A stretch of 64,000 nucleotides of DNA from assembly GCA_902525565.1 (NCBI GenBank), contig CABZHY010000001.1, positions 1 to 64,000 on the forward strand, read 5' to 3'. Below are positions 9,765 to 19,026 of the stretch, in pieces. The position numbers and the translations under genes are program-made. A model generated the notes under the pieces. It saw only the letters and a list, made by a program, of their open reading frames with translations. It searched no databases and was not told the DNA's origin. The DNA comes from an uncultured Pelagibacteraceae bacterium. Its GTDB lineage: Bacteria; Pseudomonadota; Alphaproteobacteria; Pelagibacterales; Pelagibacteraceae. Position 1 is the stretch's first letter; each line of letters opens with the position of its first letter.

Positions 9765-9954
9765 AAGTTCAACTGTAGATTGATTTAAAAAAAAAAATTT
9801 TTTTTAGAATTAAAAAAAACACACTAAAATAAAGAAAAAAATTAATATCAATTTTTAGTTGTATAACGTTTTTTTAGTTATCAATTGAGAATTATTCTAC
9901 TTATAGTTTCGCTTTTAAAAAAATAGTTAACTAAAAAATAGAGGAAGAGAAGAT

Positions 9955-11211
9955 ATGAAAAAAATAATAATTGCTTTAATTACATTAGCCTTCACATCTA
10001 CTTCATCAATTGCCGGCCCTAAGATTGAGGTATTGCACTGGTGGACGTCTGGTGGTGAAGCTGCTGCACTTAAAGTTTTAAAAGACGATTTCGCTGCAAA
10101 CGGCGGTGAATGGATGGACATGCCAGTAACAGGTGGTGGTGGAGACGCTGCTAACGTTGCGCTAAAAGCAAGAATCGTTGCCGGAGATCCTCCATCAGCA
10201 TCACAAATTAAAGGACCAACAATTCAAGAATATGACCAAGAAGGTGTTGTAGCTCCATATAACATTGATGCAATTGCTCAATCTGAAGGTTGGGATAAAC
10301 TTTTAGATCCAATGATTGCTGCTGTACATAAATGTGAAAATAACAGCGGACCATATTGTGCTGCACCAGTTAACATTCACAGAATTGATTGGATGTGGGC
10401 AAACAAAGCTGTATTTGATGCTAATGGTATTTCAGTTCCAACAACTTGGGATGAAGTAAATGCTGCTGCAGAAAAGTTAAAAGCTGCAGGAATAATTCCA
10501 TTCGCTCATGGAGGTCAAGCTTGGCAAGATGCTACAGTTTTTGAAGCCGTTGCTATGGGTATAGGTGGAAATAACTACTATAAAAATTGTTACGTTGATC
10601 TTAAAGAAAGTTGTTTAAGAAGCGAAACTACAGTTAAAGTTTTTGATCAAATGAGAAAACTTCAAAGCTATACAGACGAAGGTAGTCCAGGAAGAGACTG
10701 GAACGTTGCTACAGGTATGGTAATTGAGGGTAAAGCTGGTTTCCAAATTATGGGTGACTGGGCTAAAGGTGAATTTACAGCTGCTGGAAAAGTCCCAGGC
10801 GTAGATTACTACTGTGCTCCTACTCCTTCTAATAATGGATATTTATACAATGTAGATAGCTTTATATTCTACAAAACTAGCGATCCAGAAAAACAAGAAG
10901 GTCAAAAACTATTAGCAAAACTAATGATGGGTAAAAACTTCCAAAAAGTATTTAACCTATACAAAGGTTCAATCCCAGCTAGACTAGATGTTCCAATGGA
11001 TGAGTTTGATAAATGTGCAAAAACTTCTAACTCTGATATTAAAACAGCAGGTGCTAGTGGTGGATTAGTTCCAAGTTTTGCTCATGGTATGGCTCAAGGA
11101 AATACTATGAAAGCTGCCCTACAAGATATCATTACAGAGCACTTTAACTCTGATATGTCATCTGTAGATGCTGCTAACGCTTTAGCTGACTCCGTTCTAG
11201 CTAATATGTAA
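9955..11211 (+). CDS. Sugar ABC transporter substrate-binding protein (glucose/mannose-type family 1 SBP)
   Basis: Signal peptide, 'IEVLHWWTSGGEAAALKVLKDDFAANGGEWMDMPVTGGGGDAA'. Confidence 0.92.
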   Translation: MKKIIIALITLAFTSTSSIAGPKIEVLHWWTSGGEAAALKVLKDDFAANGGEWMDMPVTGGGGDAANVALKARIVAGDPPSASQIKGPTIQEYDQEGVVAPYNIDAIAQSEGWDKLLDPMIAAVHKCENNSGPYCAAPVNIHRIDWMWANKAVFDANGISVPTTWDEVNAAAEKLKAAGIIPFAHGGQAWQDATVFEAVAMGIGGNNYYKNCYVDLKESCLRSETTVKVFDQMRKLQSYTDEGSPGRDWNVATGMVIEGKAGFQIMGDWAKGEFTAAGKVPGVDYYCAPTPSNNGYLYNVDSFIFYKTSDPEKQEGQKLLAKLMMGKNFQKVFNLYKGSIPARLDVPMDEFDKCAKTSNSDIKTAGASGGLVPSFAHGMAQGNTMKAALQDIITEHFNSDMSSVDAANALADSVLANM

Positions 11212-11223
11212 TACATAAAAATT

Positions 11224-11257
11224 AAAAGGCCACTTTTGATTAAGTGGCCTTTTTTTT
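11224..11257 (+). terminator. Rho-independent terminator-like hairpin between SBP and permease
   Basis: AAAAGGCCACTT-TTGATT-AAGTGGCC followed by eight T. Confidence 0.9.
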
Positions 11258-11284
11258 AAATCTTAAAATAAAAAAACATTTATA

Positions 11285-12160
11285 ATGTTCAGGTGGTTAG
11301 AAAAAAATTTACCTAAAATAGTAATGGCTCCAGCTGTTGGTTTGATTGGCTGGTTTGTTTATGGGTTTGTACTTTGGACTTTATATATATCATTTACAAA
11401 TTCTAAAATTCTACCAAAGTATGAACTTTGGGGATTTGGACAGTATGAAAAACTTTGGGCATCAAGAAAATGGCTTATTTCAGTAGATAACTTGCTTATT
11501 TTTACAGCACTATTTTTAATCTTCTGTGTTGTAATAGGAATAATTCTGGCAATTTTTTTAGATCAAAAAATCAGAGCAGAGGGTTTGTTAAGAACTATTT
11601 ATTTATATCCAATGGCACTATCTTTTATCGTCACAGGAACTGCTTGGAAGTGGATATTAAATCCAACTTTAGGTATCCAAAAAATGTTTAGAGACTGGGG
11701 TTTTGAGAATTTTACTTTTGACTGGTTGGTAGATAGAGAGATGGCCATTTATACCATAGTTATCGCAGGTGTTTGGCAATCTGCAGGGTTTGTGATGGCG
11801 CTATTTTTAGCTGGATTAAGGTCGGTAGAAGATGAAATTGTTAAGGCAGCAAAAATAGATGGCGCAAGTTTATTTACAGTTTACTGGAAGATTTTACTCC
11901 CAATGATGAGACCTGTATTTTTTACGAGCTTTGTAATTTTAGTTCATATATCTATAAAAAGTTATGATCTTATCGTAGCACTTACACAAGGTGGGCCAGG
12001 CATATCAACAACTATGCCCGCATTATACATGACTCAAACTGCATTTCATAAAAGCCAAGTTGGTTTATCTGCTGCCAGCGCGATGATGATGTTTATGGCT
12101 GTAGCAGCTGTGATTATCCCATATTTATATTCAGAATTAAGGAGAGAAAATGCAAGATAG
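11285..12160 (+). CDS. Sugar ABC transporter permease 1 (UgpA/MalF family)
   Basis: 'EDEIVKAAKIDGASLFTVYWKILLPMMRPV' EAA motif, multi-TM. Confidence 0.92.
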   Translation: MFRWLEKNLPKIVMAPAVGLIGWFVYGFVLWTLYISFTNSKILPKYELWGFGQYEKLWASRKWLISVDNLLIFTALFLIFCVVIGIILAIFLDQKIRAEGLLRTIYLYPMALSFIVTGTAWKWILNPTLGIQKMFRDWGFENFTFDWLVDREMAIYTIVIAGVWQSAGFVMALFLAGLRSVEDEIVKAAKIDGASLFTVYWKILLPMMRPVFFTSFVILVHISIKSYDLIVALTQGGPGISTTMPALYMTQTAFHKSQVGLSAASAMMMFMAVAAVIIPYLYSELRRENAR

Positions 12161-13055
12161 TCTCAAATCCTCTTCTTATCAGCAGTTAGAACAAAAATCT
12201 AAATATACAAATATGTTTTTAAGATGGTTTTTGTATTTTATTTTAATTCTTTTTGCTTCTTATTTTATTTTTCCACTTTACGTGATGGTTGTTACCTCGT
12301 TAAAAACAATGGAAGAGATCCGTCAAGGAACACTTTTAAGTTGGCCAAGCGGATTAAATTTGGAGTCTTGGGCAGTGGCATGGGGAGGTAGAGGATACGG
12401 AGCTGGCGATACTTTTTTAAGACCATATTTTTGGAATTCAATCAAGATGGTTGTACCAGCAGTATTTTTTTCAACATTTATTGGTGCGATGACAGGTTAT
12501 GTTTTAACTAAATGGCGATTTAAAGGAGATCAATGGGTTTTCCTGTTTTTATTATTTGGATGTTTCATACCTTTTCAGGCAATATTACTTCCAATGGCTA
12601 GAACCCTTGGAGTATTAGGAATTTCAAATTCAGTAATTGGATTAGTTTTAGTTCATACTGTCTATGGAATACCTTTTACGACATTATTTTTTAGAAATTA
12701 TTATATTTCTGTTCCAACAGAATTAGTTAAAGCTGCCAGAATAGATGGAGCTGGTTTTTTTAAAATATTTTTTAAAATTTTACTTCCAATATCAGCACCA
12801 ATTATTGTCGTAACTGTAATTTGGCAGTTTACACAAATATGGAATGATTTTTTATTTGGATCAACTTTTTCATTTGGAGAAGCAGCACCTATACAAGTAG
12901 CATTAAATAATATGGTTTTATCAAGTACAAGTGTGAAAGAATACAATGTAGATATGGCCTCAGCTATTATAGCCGGAATTCCAACACTTATAGTTTATGT
13001 ATTAGCGGGTAAATATTTTATTAGAGGATTAACTTCAGGAGCAGTGAAAGGATAA
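12150..13055 (+). CDS. Sugar ABC transporter permease 2 (UgpE/MalG family)
   Basis: 'TELVKAARIDGAGFFKIFFKILLPISAPIIVV' EAA motif. Confidence 0.92.
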   Translation: MQDSLKSSSYQQLEQKSKYTNMFLRWFLYFILILFASYFIFPLYVMVVTSLKTMEEIRQGTLLSWPSGLNLESWAVAWGGRGYGAGDTFLRPYFWNSIKMVVPAVFFSTFIGAMTGYVLTKWRFKGDQWVFLFLLFGCFIPFQAILLPMARTLGVLGISNSVIGLVLVHTVYGIPFTTLFFRNYYISVPTELVKAARIDGAGFFKIFFKILLPISAPIIVVTVIWQFTQIWNDFLFGSTFSFGEAAPIQVALNNMVLSSTSVKEYNVDMASAIIAGIPTLIVYVLAGKYFIRGLTSGAVKG

Positions 13056-13057
13056 AA

Positions 13058-14152
13058 ATGAAAACGTTAAAAATTGAAGAACTATCTAAAAACTTTGGAT
13101 CGACTGAGGTTTTAAAAAAGATTAATTTAGAGATAGATGAAGGAAATTTCCTAGTTCTTTTAGGACCATCTGGATGTGGAAAATCAACTTTATTAAATAT
13201 TATTGCAGGATTAGAAACAATTAATGAGGGTGATGTTTTTATTGATGATTATAATGTTAGCAAAGTAGAACCAAAAGACCGTAATATTGCTATGGTTTTT
13301 CAATCTTACGCTCTGTATCCATCTATGAATGTTAAGGAGAATATGATTTTTGGTCTTAAACAGGCAAAAACATCAAAGGAAAAAATACAAGAACAGTTAG
13401 AAAAAGTCTCAAAATTTCTACAGGTAGATCAATTGTTAGAAAGAAAACCTTCTCAATTATCTGGAGGACAACGACAACGTGTTGCTATTGGTAGAGCTCT
13501 CGTACGAGAGCCAAGAATATTTTTATTTGATGAACCTTTATCTAATCTAGATGCAAAGCTACGGGTTGAAATGAGGAGAGAAATAAAAAAACTTCATCAA
13601 CAACTAAAAACAACAGTTGTTTATGTTACTCATGATCAAACAGAGGCAATGAGTTTGGGTACTAACATTGCAATTATGAATCATGGAGTAATTCAACAAA
13701 ATGATACTCCTGAAAAGATTTATAATAAGCCAAGCAATACTTTTGTTGCAGATTTTATTGGATCTCCATCAATGAATCTTATTAAGGGAATCTTAAAAGA
13801 AAATTCAGGCGACTTGTTATTTACTGTGAGTGGATCAAATTTAGAAATTCCAATAAAAGATTATGATTTTAAAGATAAATCAAATTTAAATAATAAAGAA
13901 GTTTTCTTTGGTATTAGACCAGAACATATATTCTTTAAAAAATTTAATGAAAGTGATTTTGAAATTAATTTAAGAGCAGATCTTAGTGAGTACATAGGTC
14001 ATGAGCAAATAATGACATTTGATTATGCAAACCAAGAAGTTTTAGCTAAATTTCCATCTACAATTAAAATAGATCTGGGAAAGGAAACAAAATTATACTT
14101 TGATTTAACACAAACATCTTTGTTTGACGCTCAAACAGAGGAAAGAATATAA
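13058..14152 (+). CDS. Sugar ABC transporter ATPase (UgpC/MsmX/MalK family)
   Basis: 'LLGPSGCGKSTLLNIIAGLE', 'LSGGQRQRVAIGRALVREPRIFLFDEPLSNLDAKLR'. Confidence 0.94.
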   Translation: MKTLKIEELSKNFGSTEVLKKINLEIDEGNFLVLLGPSGCGKSTLLNIIAGLETINEGDVFIDDYNVSKVEPKDRNIAMVFQSYALYPSMNVKENMIFGLKQAKTSKEKIQEQLEKVSKFLQVDQLLERKPSQLSGGQRQRVAIGRALVREPRIFLFDEPLSNLDAKLRVEMRREIKKLHQQLKTTVVYVTHDQTEAMSLGTNIAIMNHGVIQQNDTPEKIYNKPSNTFVADFIGSPSMNLIKGILKENSGDLLFTVSGSNLEIPIKDYDFKDKSNLNNKEVFFGIRPEHIFFKKFNESDFEINLRADLSEYIGHEQIMTFDYANQEVLAKFPSTIKIDLGKETKLYFDLTQTSLFDAQTEERI

Positions 14153-14153
14153 C

Positions 14154-14915
14154 ATGAAAGTAAAATATTCAGATTTAAAAAATAAAAGAATATTTATAAC
14201 TGGTGGAGGCTCAGGAATTGGGGCATCAATCGTTGAGCATTTTTGTGAGCAAGGAAGTGAAGTTTATTTTGTAGATATTGATTTAAAAGAAACAAAAAAA
14301 CTTTTAAACAAAATTAAGAAAAATAAATTTAGAAGACCTAAATTCATTGAATGTAATTTGTTAGATATCAATAAACTGGAAAAGACAATCAAAAATATTA
14401 TTGCAAAAAAAGGTCCAATACACGCTTTAATTAATAACGCCGCCAATGATGATAGACACACAACAGATCAGGTGGATGAAAAATATTGGGAAAATCGAAT
14501 GGCAATCAATTTAAAACATTATTTTTTTGCAGCTAAAGCTGTTGTTAAATCTATGAAAAAAATGAAAGCTGGCTCCATTGTAAATTTAAGTTCAGTTTCG
14601 TGGATGCTAGGCGAAGGTGATAAAGTTGTTTATGAAACAGCAAAATCTGCCGTAGTCGGTTTAACTAGATCTTTTGCACAAGAGTATGGGAAATATAATA
14701 TCAGAACCAATTCAGTGGTCCCTGGATCTATAGCTACTGAAAGACAAATAAAACATTGGTTAACACCAAAGTACAAAAAGCTTATTTTAGACAGTCAGGC
14801 TTTAAAAAGACAATTAAAACCCAATGATGTTGCTCAAATGGTAATGTTTTTAGCATCAGATCAATCATCTGGATGTACGAAACAAAGCTTTATTGTTGAT
14901 GGTGGTATAACTTGA
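14154..14915 (+). CDS. SDR family oxidoreductase; ATG 14154 preferred to upstream 14124
   Basis: 'ITGGGSGIGASIVEHF', 'INNAANDDRH', 'YETAKSAVVGLTRSFAQEYG'. Confidence 0.9.
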   Translation: MKVKYSDLKNKRIFITGGGSGIGASIVEHFCEQGSEVYFVDIDLKETKKLLNKIKKNKFRRPKFIECNLLDINKLEKTIKNIIAKKGPIHALINNAANDDRHTTDQVDEKYWENRMAINLKHYFFAAKAVVKSMKKMKAGSIVNLSSVSWMLGEGDKVVYETAKSAVVGLTRSFAQEYGKYNIRTNSVVPGSIATERQIKHWLTPKYKKLILDSQALKRQLKPNDVAQMVMFLASDQSSGCTKQSFIVDGGIT

Positions 14916-14920
14916 TCTAG

Positions 14921-15889
14921 GTGAAAGTTGAAAGCTATATAATTCAAAATAAATTTCTAAGAGTTCAAACACTTAATTATGGTGCCAGTCTTTTTGAAGT
15001 TTATCACAAGAAAAAGAAAATAAATTTAATTTTAAATTTAGGATCAAAACAAAACTATCGGTATAAACATCCAAGTGTTGGATCTACTTGTGGAAGGTAT
15101 GCAGGTAGAATTTCCAATGCAAAATTTAAGATTGAGAATAAAAGATTTAATTTAAATGCAAATGAGGGAAAAAATATACTTCACGGTGGTAAAGTTGGTT
15201 TCTCAATTCTCCCATGGAAAAAATTAAATCAAACAAAAGATAAAATAGTATATCAACTTAATTCAGCAAATGACGATCAAGGCTTTCCAGGAAATCTAGT
15301 TGTCAATTGTTCTTATCAACTAAAAAATAAATTTCTTATAATAAAATATGAATACAAATCCAATAAAAGTACCCATGTTAATTTAACTAATCATAGTTAT
15401 TGGAATTTAGAAAAAAATAAAAAAAAGATGATTTATAATCATGAGCTAAAATTAAACTCAGCTAAATATCTTCAAATAAATAAAAATTTAATCCCAACTG
15501 GAAGAATTAAAAATGTAAAAAAATCTATTTACGATTTTTCAAATTTTGAAAACATTGGAAAAAAATTAGATTATTTTAAAAATAAAAAGCTTAATATTAA
15601 ATTTAAAGGTTTTGACACAACTTTTGTTGTAAAGAAAAATGATAGAAATTTAGTTGGAACCTTAAAAAATAATAATACTAATGTTCGAGTTGATTTTTTT
15701 TCAAATTTACCTGGTGCCCAGCTTTATTCAGCACAAAATCTAAATTACAAAAAAAAATTATTTCCCTATCAAGGCATTTGTTTAGAAACACAATACTTTC
15801 CTGATGCACCTAATAATAAAAATTTTCCAAGTACTTTAATTAAACCCAATAAAAGGTATACATGCTTTACAAAAATTAAAATTAATTAA
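14921..15889 (+). CDS. Aldose 1-epimerase
   Basis: 'GSTCGRYAGRISNAKFKIENKRFNLNANEGKNILHGG', 'NLTNHSYWNL', 'GICLETQYFPDAPN'. Confidence 0.92.
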   Translation: MKVESYIIQNKFLRVQTLNYGASLFEVYHKKKKINLILNLGSKQNYRYKHPSVGSTCGRYAGRISNAKFKIENKRFNLNANEGKNILHGGKVGFSILPWKKLNQTKDKIVYQLNSANDDQGFPGNLVVNCSYQLKNKFLIIKYEYKSNKSTHVNLTNHSYWNLEKNKKKMIYNHELKLNSAKYLQINKNLIPTGRIKNVKKSIYDFSNFENIGKKLDYFKNKKLNIKFKGFDTTFVVKKNDRNLVGTLKNNNTNVRVDFFSNLPGAQLYSAQNLNYKKKLFPYQGICLETQYFPDAPNNKNFPSTLIKPNKRYTCFTKIKIN

Positions 15890-15892
15890 TTT

Positions 15893-16930
15893 ATGAGTAA
15901 AAAAATTAATATTTCTATAGTTGGAACAGGTTTAATGGGCTTACAACACATAAAAGCTATTCAAAAATCAAAGAAAGCAAATCTTCATTCAATAGTAGAC
16001 ATTAGTAATAATGCTAAAAATTTATCAAAAAAATATAAAATTCCATTGTATTCAAATGTATCAGAGCTTTTAAATTCAAAAAATCTTGATGCTGTAATAG
16101 TTGCTACTCCTAATCAATTACATGAAAAACATACTGTAAGTTTTTTGAAAAATAAAATACCTGTTCTATTAGAAAAACCTATTTCAGATAATATTAAATC
16201 TGCAAAAAAAATTATAAATAGTGCAAACAAGAACAAAACACCATTATTGATTGGATATCATCGTCGACACAATTCAATAGTTTCTAAGGTAAAAGACGTT
16301 ATTAACAAAGGTAGATTGGGTAACATTGTTTCCGTAAACGTTTTATGCTGGTTATATAAACATAAAGCTTATTACAAAGAAAAATGGAGAGTTAGGAAAG
16401 GTGGAGGGCCTTTAGGTATCAATTTAGTGCACGATATTGATATGATTTGTTATTTGTTAGGTTCAATAAAATATGTTCAAGCATTTACAACTAATAAAAC
16501 TAGAAAATTTCAAGTAGAGGATACAGCTACAATAAGCTTGATCTTTAATTCAGGAGCGCTTTGTACACTTAATTTATCAGATACAATTGTTGCGCCGTGG
16601 AGTTACGAATTAACCGCTGGAGAAAATCCTGTATACCCAATTACAAACCAATCTGCTTATATGATTGGAGGCACCAAAGGTTCTTTACAGTTTCCTAATC
16701 TTAAATATTGGTTCTATAAAAAAGAACGAAGCTGGTGGAATAAAATTTTTGTTAATGAAGATAAAAATAAAAAAGATGACAATACATTAGTAAATCAAAT
16801 TGATCATTTTGCGGATGTTGTTGCAAAAAAAGTTAAACCAAAAGTTAATGGTAATGATGGTTTAATTTCTTTAAAAATTTTTGCCGCAATAACTAAAAGT
16901 GCAAAAACAGGAAAGAAAATTAAAATTTAA
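15893..16930 (+). CDS. Gfo/Idh/MocA family oxidoreductase
   Basis: 'ISIVGTGLMGLQHIKAI', 'VLLEKPISDNIKSAKKII'. Confidence 0.92.
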   Translation: MSKKINISIVGTGLMGLQHIKAIQKSKKANLHSIVDISNNAKNLSKKYKIPLYSNVSELLNSKNLDAVIVATPNQLHEKHTVSFLKNKIPVLLEKPISDNIKSAKKIINSANKNKTPLLIGYHRRHNSIVSKVKDVINKGRLGNIVSVNVLCWLYKHKAYYKEKWRVRKGGGPLGINLVHDIDMICYLLGSIKYVQAFTTNKTRKFQVEDTATISLIFNSGALCTLNLSDTIVAPWSYELTAGENPVYPITNQSAYMIGGTKGSLQFPNLKYWFYKKERSWWNKIFVNEDKNKKDDNTLVNQIDHFADVVAKKVKPKVNGNDGLISLKIFAAITKSAKTGKKIKI

Positions 16931-17991
16931 AGATTAGCTAAAATCGAATTTGAAGATTTAATAGTATCAGCATCACCCCCTAAATCTTTAGTTCTGTTAC
17001 TTTTATCATTTAAAGATTTTTCAATTGCTTCAACTATTGAATTAGATGCTTCTTTTTCTCCTAAATAATCTAGCATCATTGCTCCAGACCAAATTTGTCC
17101 TACAGGATTTGCAATTCCTTTTCCTGCAATATCAGGGGCAGAACCATGAACTGGTTCAAACAAAGACGGAAATTTATTTTCTGGATTAATATTTCCAGAG
17201 GGAGCAATTCCAATTGTTCCTGTGCAAGCAGGTCCTAAGTCTGAAAGAATATCTCCAAATAAATTCGATGCTACTACAACATCAAACCACTCAGGATTAA
17301 GTACAAATCTAGCAACTAAAATATCAATATGAAATTGATCTGTTTTAATTTCAGGATAGTTTTTTTTCATTTTGTTAAATCGTTCATCCCAAAAAGGCAT
17401 AGTAATTGAAATTCCATTTGATTTTGTTGCATTTGTTAATTTTTTTCTTTTTCGTTGTTTGGCTAATTCAAAGGCAAATTTTTGAACTCTGTCTATTCCA
17501 TGTGCCGACATGATAGTTTCTTGAATTGCAATTTCTCTATCGGTATTTTTATACATTCTTCCGCCCACAGTAGAATATTCTCCCTCAGTGTTTTCTCTAA
17601 CTATCAACATGTCTATATCGCCAGGTTTTTTACTAGCTAGAGGAGGATTAATTCCTGGAAAAAGTTTTACAGGTCTAAGATTAATATATTGATCAAACTC
17701 TCTCCGAAATTGAAGTAAAGATCCCCACAAAGAAATATGATCCGGAACTTTATCTGGCATACCGACTGCTCCAAAAAATATAGCATCATGTTTTCCTAAT
17801 TTTTCTTTCCAATCATCAGGAAGCATTTTTCCATGTTTTTCGTAATAATCACATGAAGCAAAATCATATTCTGTAAAATTTATTTTAAATTGATGTTTTA
17901 AAGCAGCGTCTTTTAAAACTTTTAAGCCCTCAGGTAATACCTCTTTACCAATCCCGTCACCAGCTATTGAAGCAATGTTGTATTCTTTCAT
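16927..17991 (-). CDS. Isocitrate/isopropylmalate dehydrogenase family, tartrate/D-malate dehydrogenase-like; ORF extends to 18012
   Basis: 'IAGDGIGKEVLPEGLKVL', 'VRENTEGEYSTVGGRMY', 'SNLFGDILSDLGPACTGTIGIAPSGNINPE'. Confidence 0.9.
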   Translation of the reverse strand: MKEYNIASIAGDGIGKEVLPEGLKVLKDAALKHQFKINFTEYDFASCDYYEKHGKMLPDDWKEKLGKHDAIFFGAVGMPDKVPDHISLWGSLLQFRREFDQYINLRPVKLFPGINPPLASKKPGDIDMLIVRENTEGEYSTVGGRMYKNTDREIAIQETIMSAHGIDRVQKFAFELAKQRKRKKLTNATKSNGISITMPFWDERFNKMKKNYPEIKTDQFHIDILVARFVLNPEWFDVVVASNLFGDILSDLGPACTGTIGIAPSGNINPENKFPSLFEPVHGSAPDIAGKGIANPVGQIWSGAMMLDYLGEKEASNSIVEAIEKSLNDKSNRTKDLGGDADTIKSSNSILANL

Positions 17992-18095
17992 TAGTTGATT
18001 TTTATACTCCAAAATATCACTAAATTATATTGTTAAATTAATATTAAATTTTAAACCTTCATTGTTTTGACATAATTTTTTTGCTAACTTTGCTT

Positions 18096-18605
18096 ATGAA
18101 AAAAATAATCTTACTTGCTTTATTTAGTTTGTTATTTTTCACAAATTCAAATGCAGCATGTGATGATCCTTTAACAGAAGGTGTTGATTATTCTAATTGC
18201 AGATTTTCAGACTCTCAAGATTTGCAAGGAAGTTATCTTCCAAATTCAAACCTTTCTTTTGCAAGTTTTATTCAAGTGAACTTTGATAAAAGCATTATGA
18301 TGACTTCAAATCTTTCGTTTGGAACTTTTCCAGAGTCTACTTTTGTAAGAGCCAACCTTTATGAATCTGTTTCTATCGGCGCAAATTTTGAAAAAACTAA
18401 TTTTACTGGAGCTAACTTAACTAGAGTTGATTTTATGGGGGCAACTTTAATTGAAGCAAATTTTCAAAACTCTAATTTAATGGAGGCTAACTTTACCTCA
18501 TCTAACATTACCAATGCTAATTTTGATGGAGCTAATTTAACCGGAGCAACGTGGACCAATGGTCAAACTTGTGGTCCAGAGTCTATTGGTACCTGTAAAC
18601 AATAA
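18096..18605 (+). CDS. Secreted pentapeptide-repeat protein
   Basis: Signal peptide plus A(N/D)LXX-type repeats 'ANFEKTNFTGANLTRVDFMGATLIEANFQNSNLMEANF'. Confidence 0.88.
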   Translation: MKKIILLALFSLLFFTNSNAACDDPLTEGVDYSNCRFSDSQDLQGSYLPNSNLSFASFIQVNFDKSIMMTSNLSFGTFPESTFVRANLYESVSIGANFEKTNFTGANLTRVDFMGATLIEANFQNSNLMEANFTSSNITNANFDGANLTGATWTNGQTCGPESIGTCKQ

Positions 18606-18608
18606 TTA

Positions 18609-18902
18609 ATGAATACCTCAGTAAATACTGATGATGTTATCTTTAATTTTTTTAAACAAATTTGTGATGAAAAAGATGATCAAAAATGTATTGAGCTTGG
18701 AAACGAGTGGATAAAGGCAATGGAAACCAATTTGTCTGAAATGGAGAAAAACTTAAATGGAGCAGACAAATTAAAGCATAAAGATGATATTCAAAGTAAC
18801 AGAAATCATCTGAATAGCCTAAAGAACAAAACATCATCCGAGTGGAGGGAGTATGCCACTCAATGTATGATTGAAATAATGAATCATAAAAGTCAAAAAT
18901 AA
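18609..18902 (+). CDS. Hypothetical small protein
   Basis: ORF with typical codon usage, follows pentapeptide gene by 3 nt. Confidence 0.6.
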   Translation: MNTSVNTDDVIFNFFKQICDEKDDQKCIELGNEWIKAMETNLSEMEKNLNGADKLKHKDDIQSNRNHLNSLKNKTSSEWREYATQCMIEIMNHKSQK

Positions 18903-18960
18903 TTTTATAAAAAATTATAATCACTAGCTATATCGATTAATATAATATAAAGATTATAAG

Positions 18961-19022
18961 AAGGGGTGTCTTAACAGACTGAGATCATACCCTAAGAACC
19001 TGTCCGGTAATTCAGAAAGGGA
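18961..19022 (+). ncRNA. TPP riboswitch (THI element)
   Basis: GGGGTGTC...ACTGAGATCATACCCTAAGAACCTGTCCGGTAATTCAGAAAGGG matches TPP aptamer core; ends just 5' of ATG 19027. Confidence 0.93.
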
Positions 19023-19026
19023 TAAA

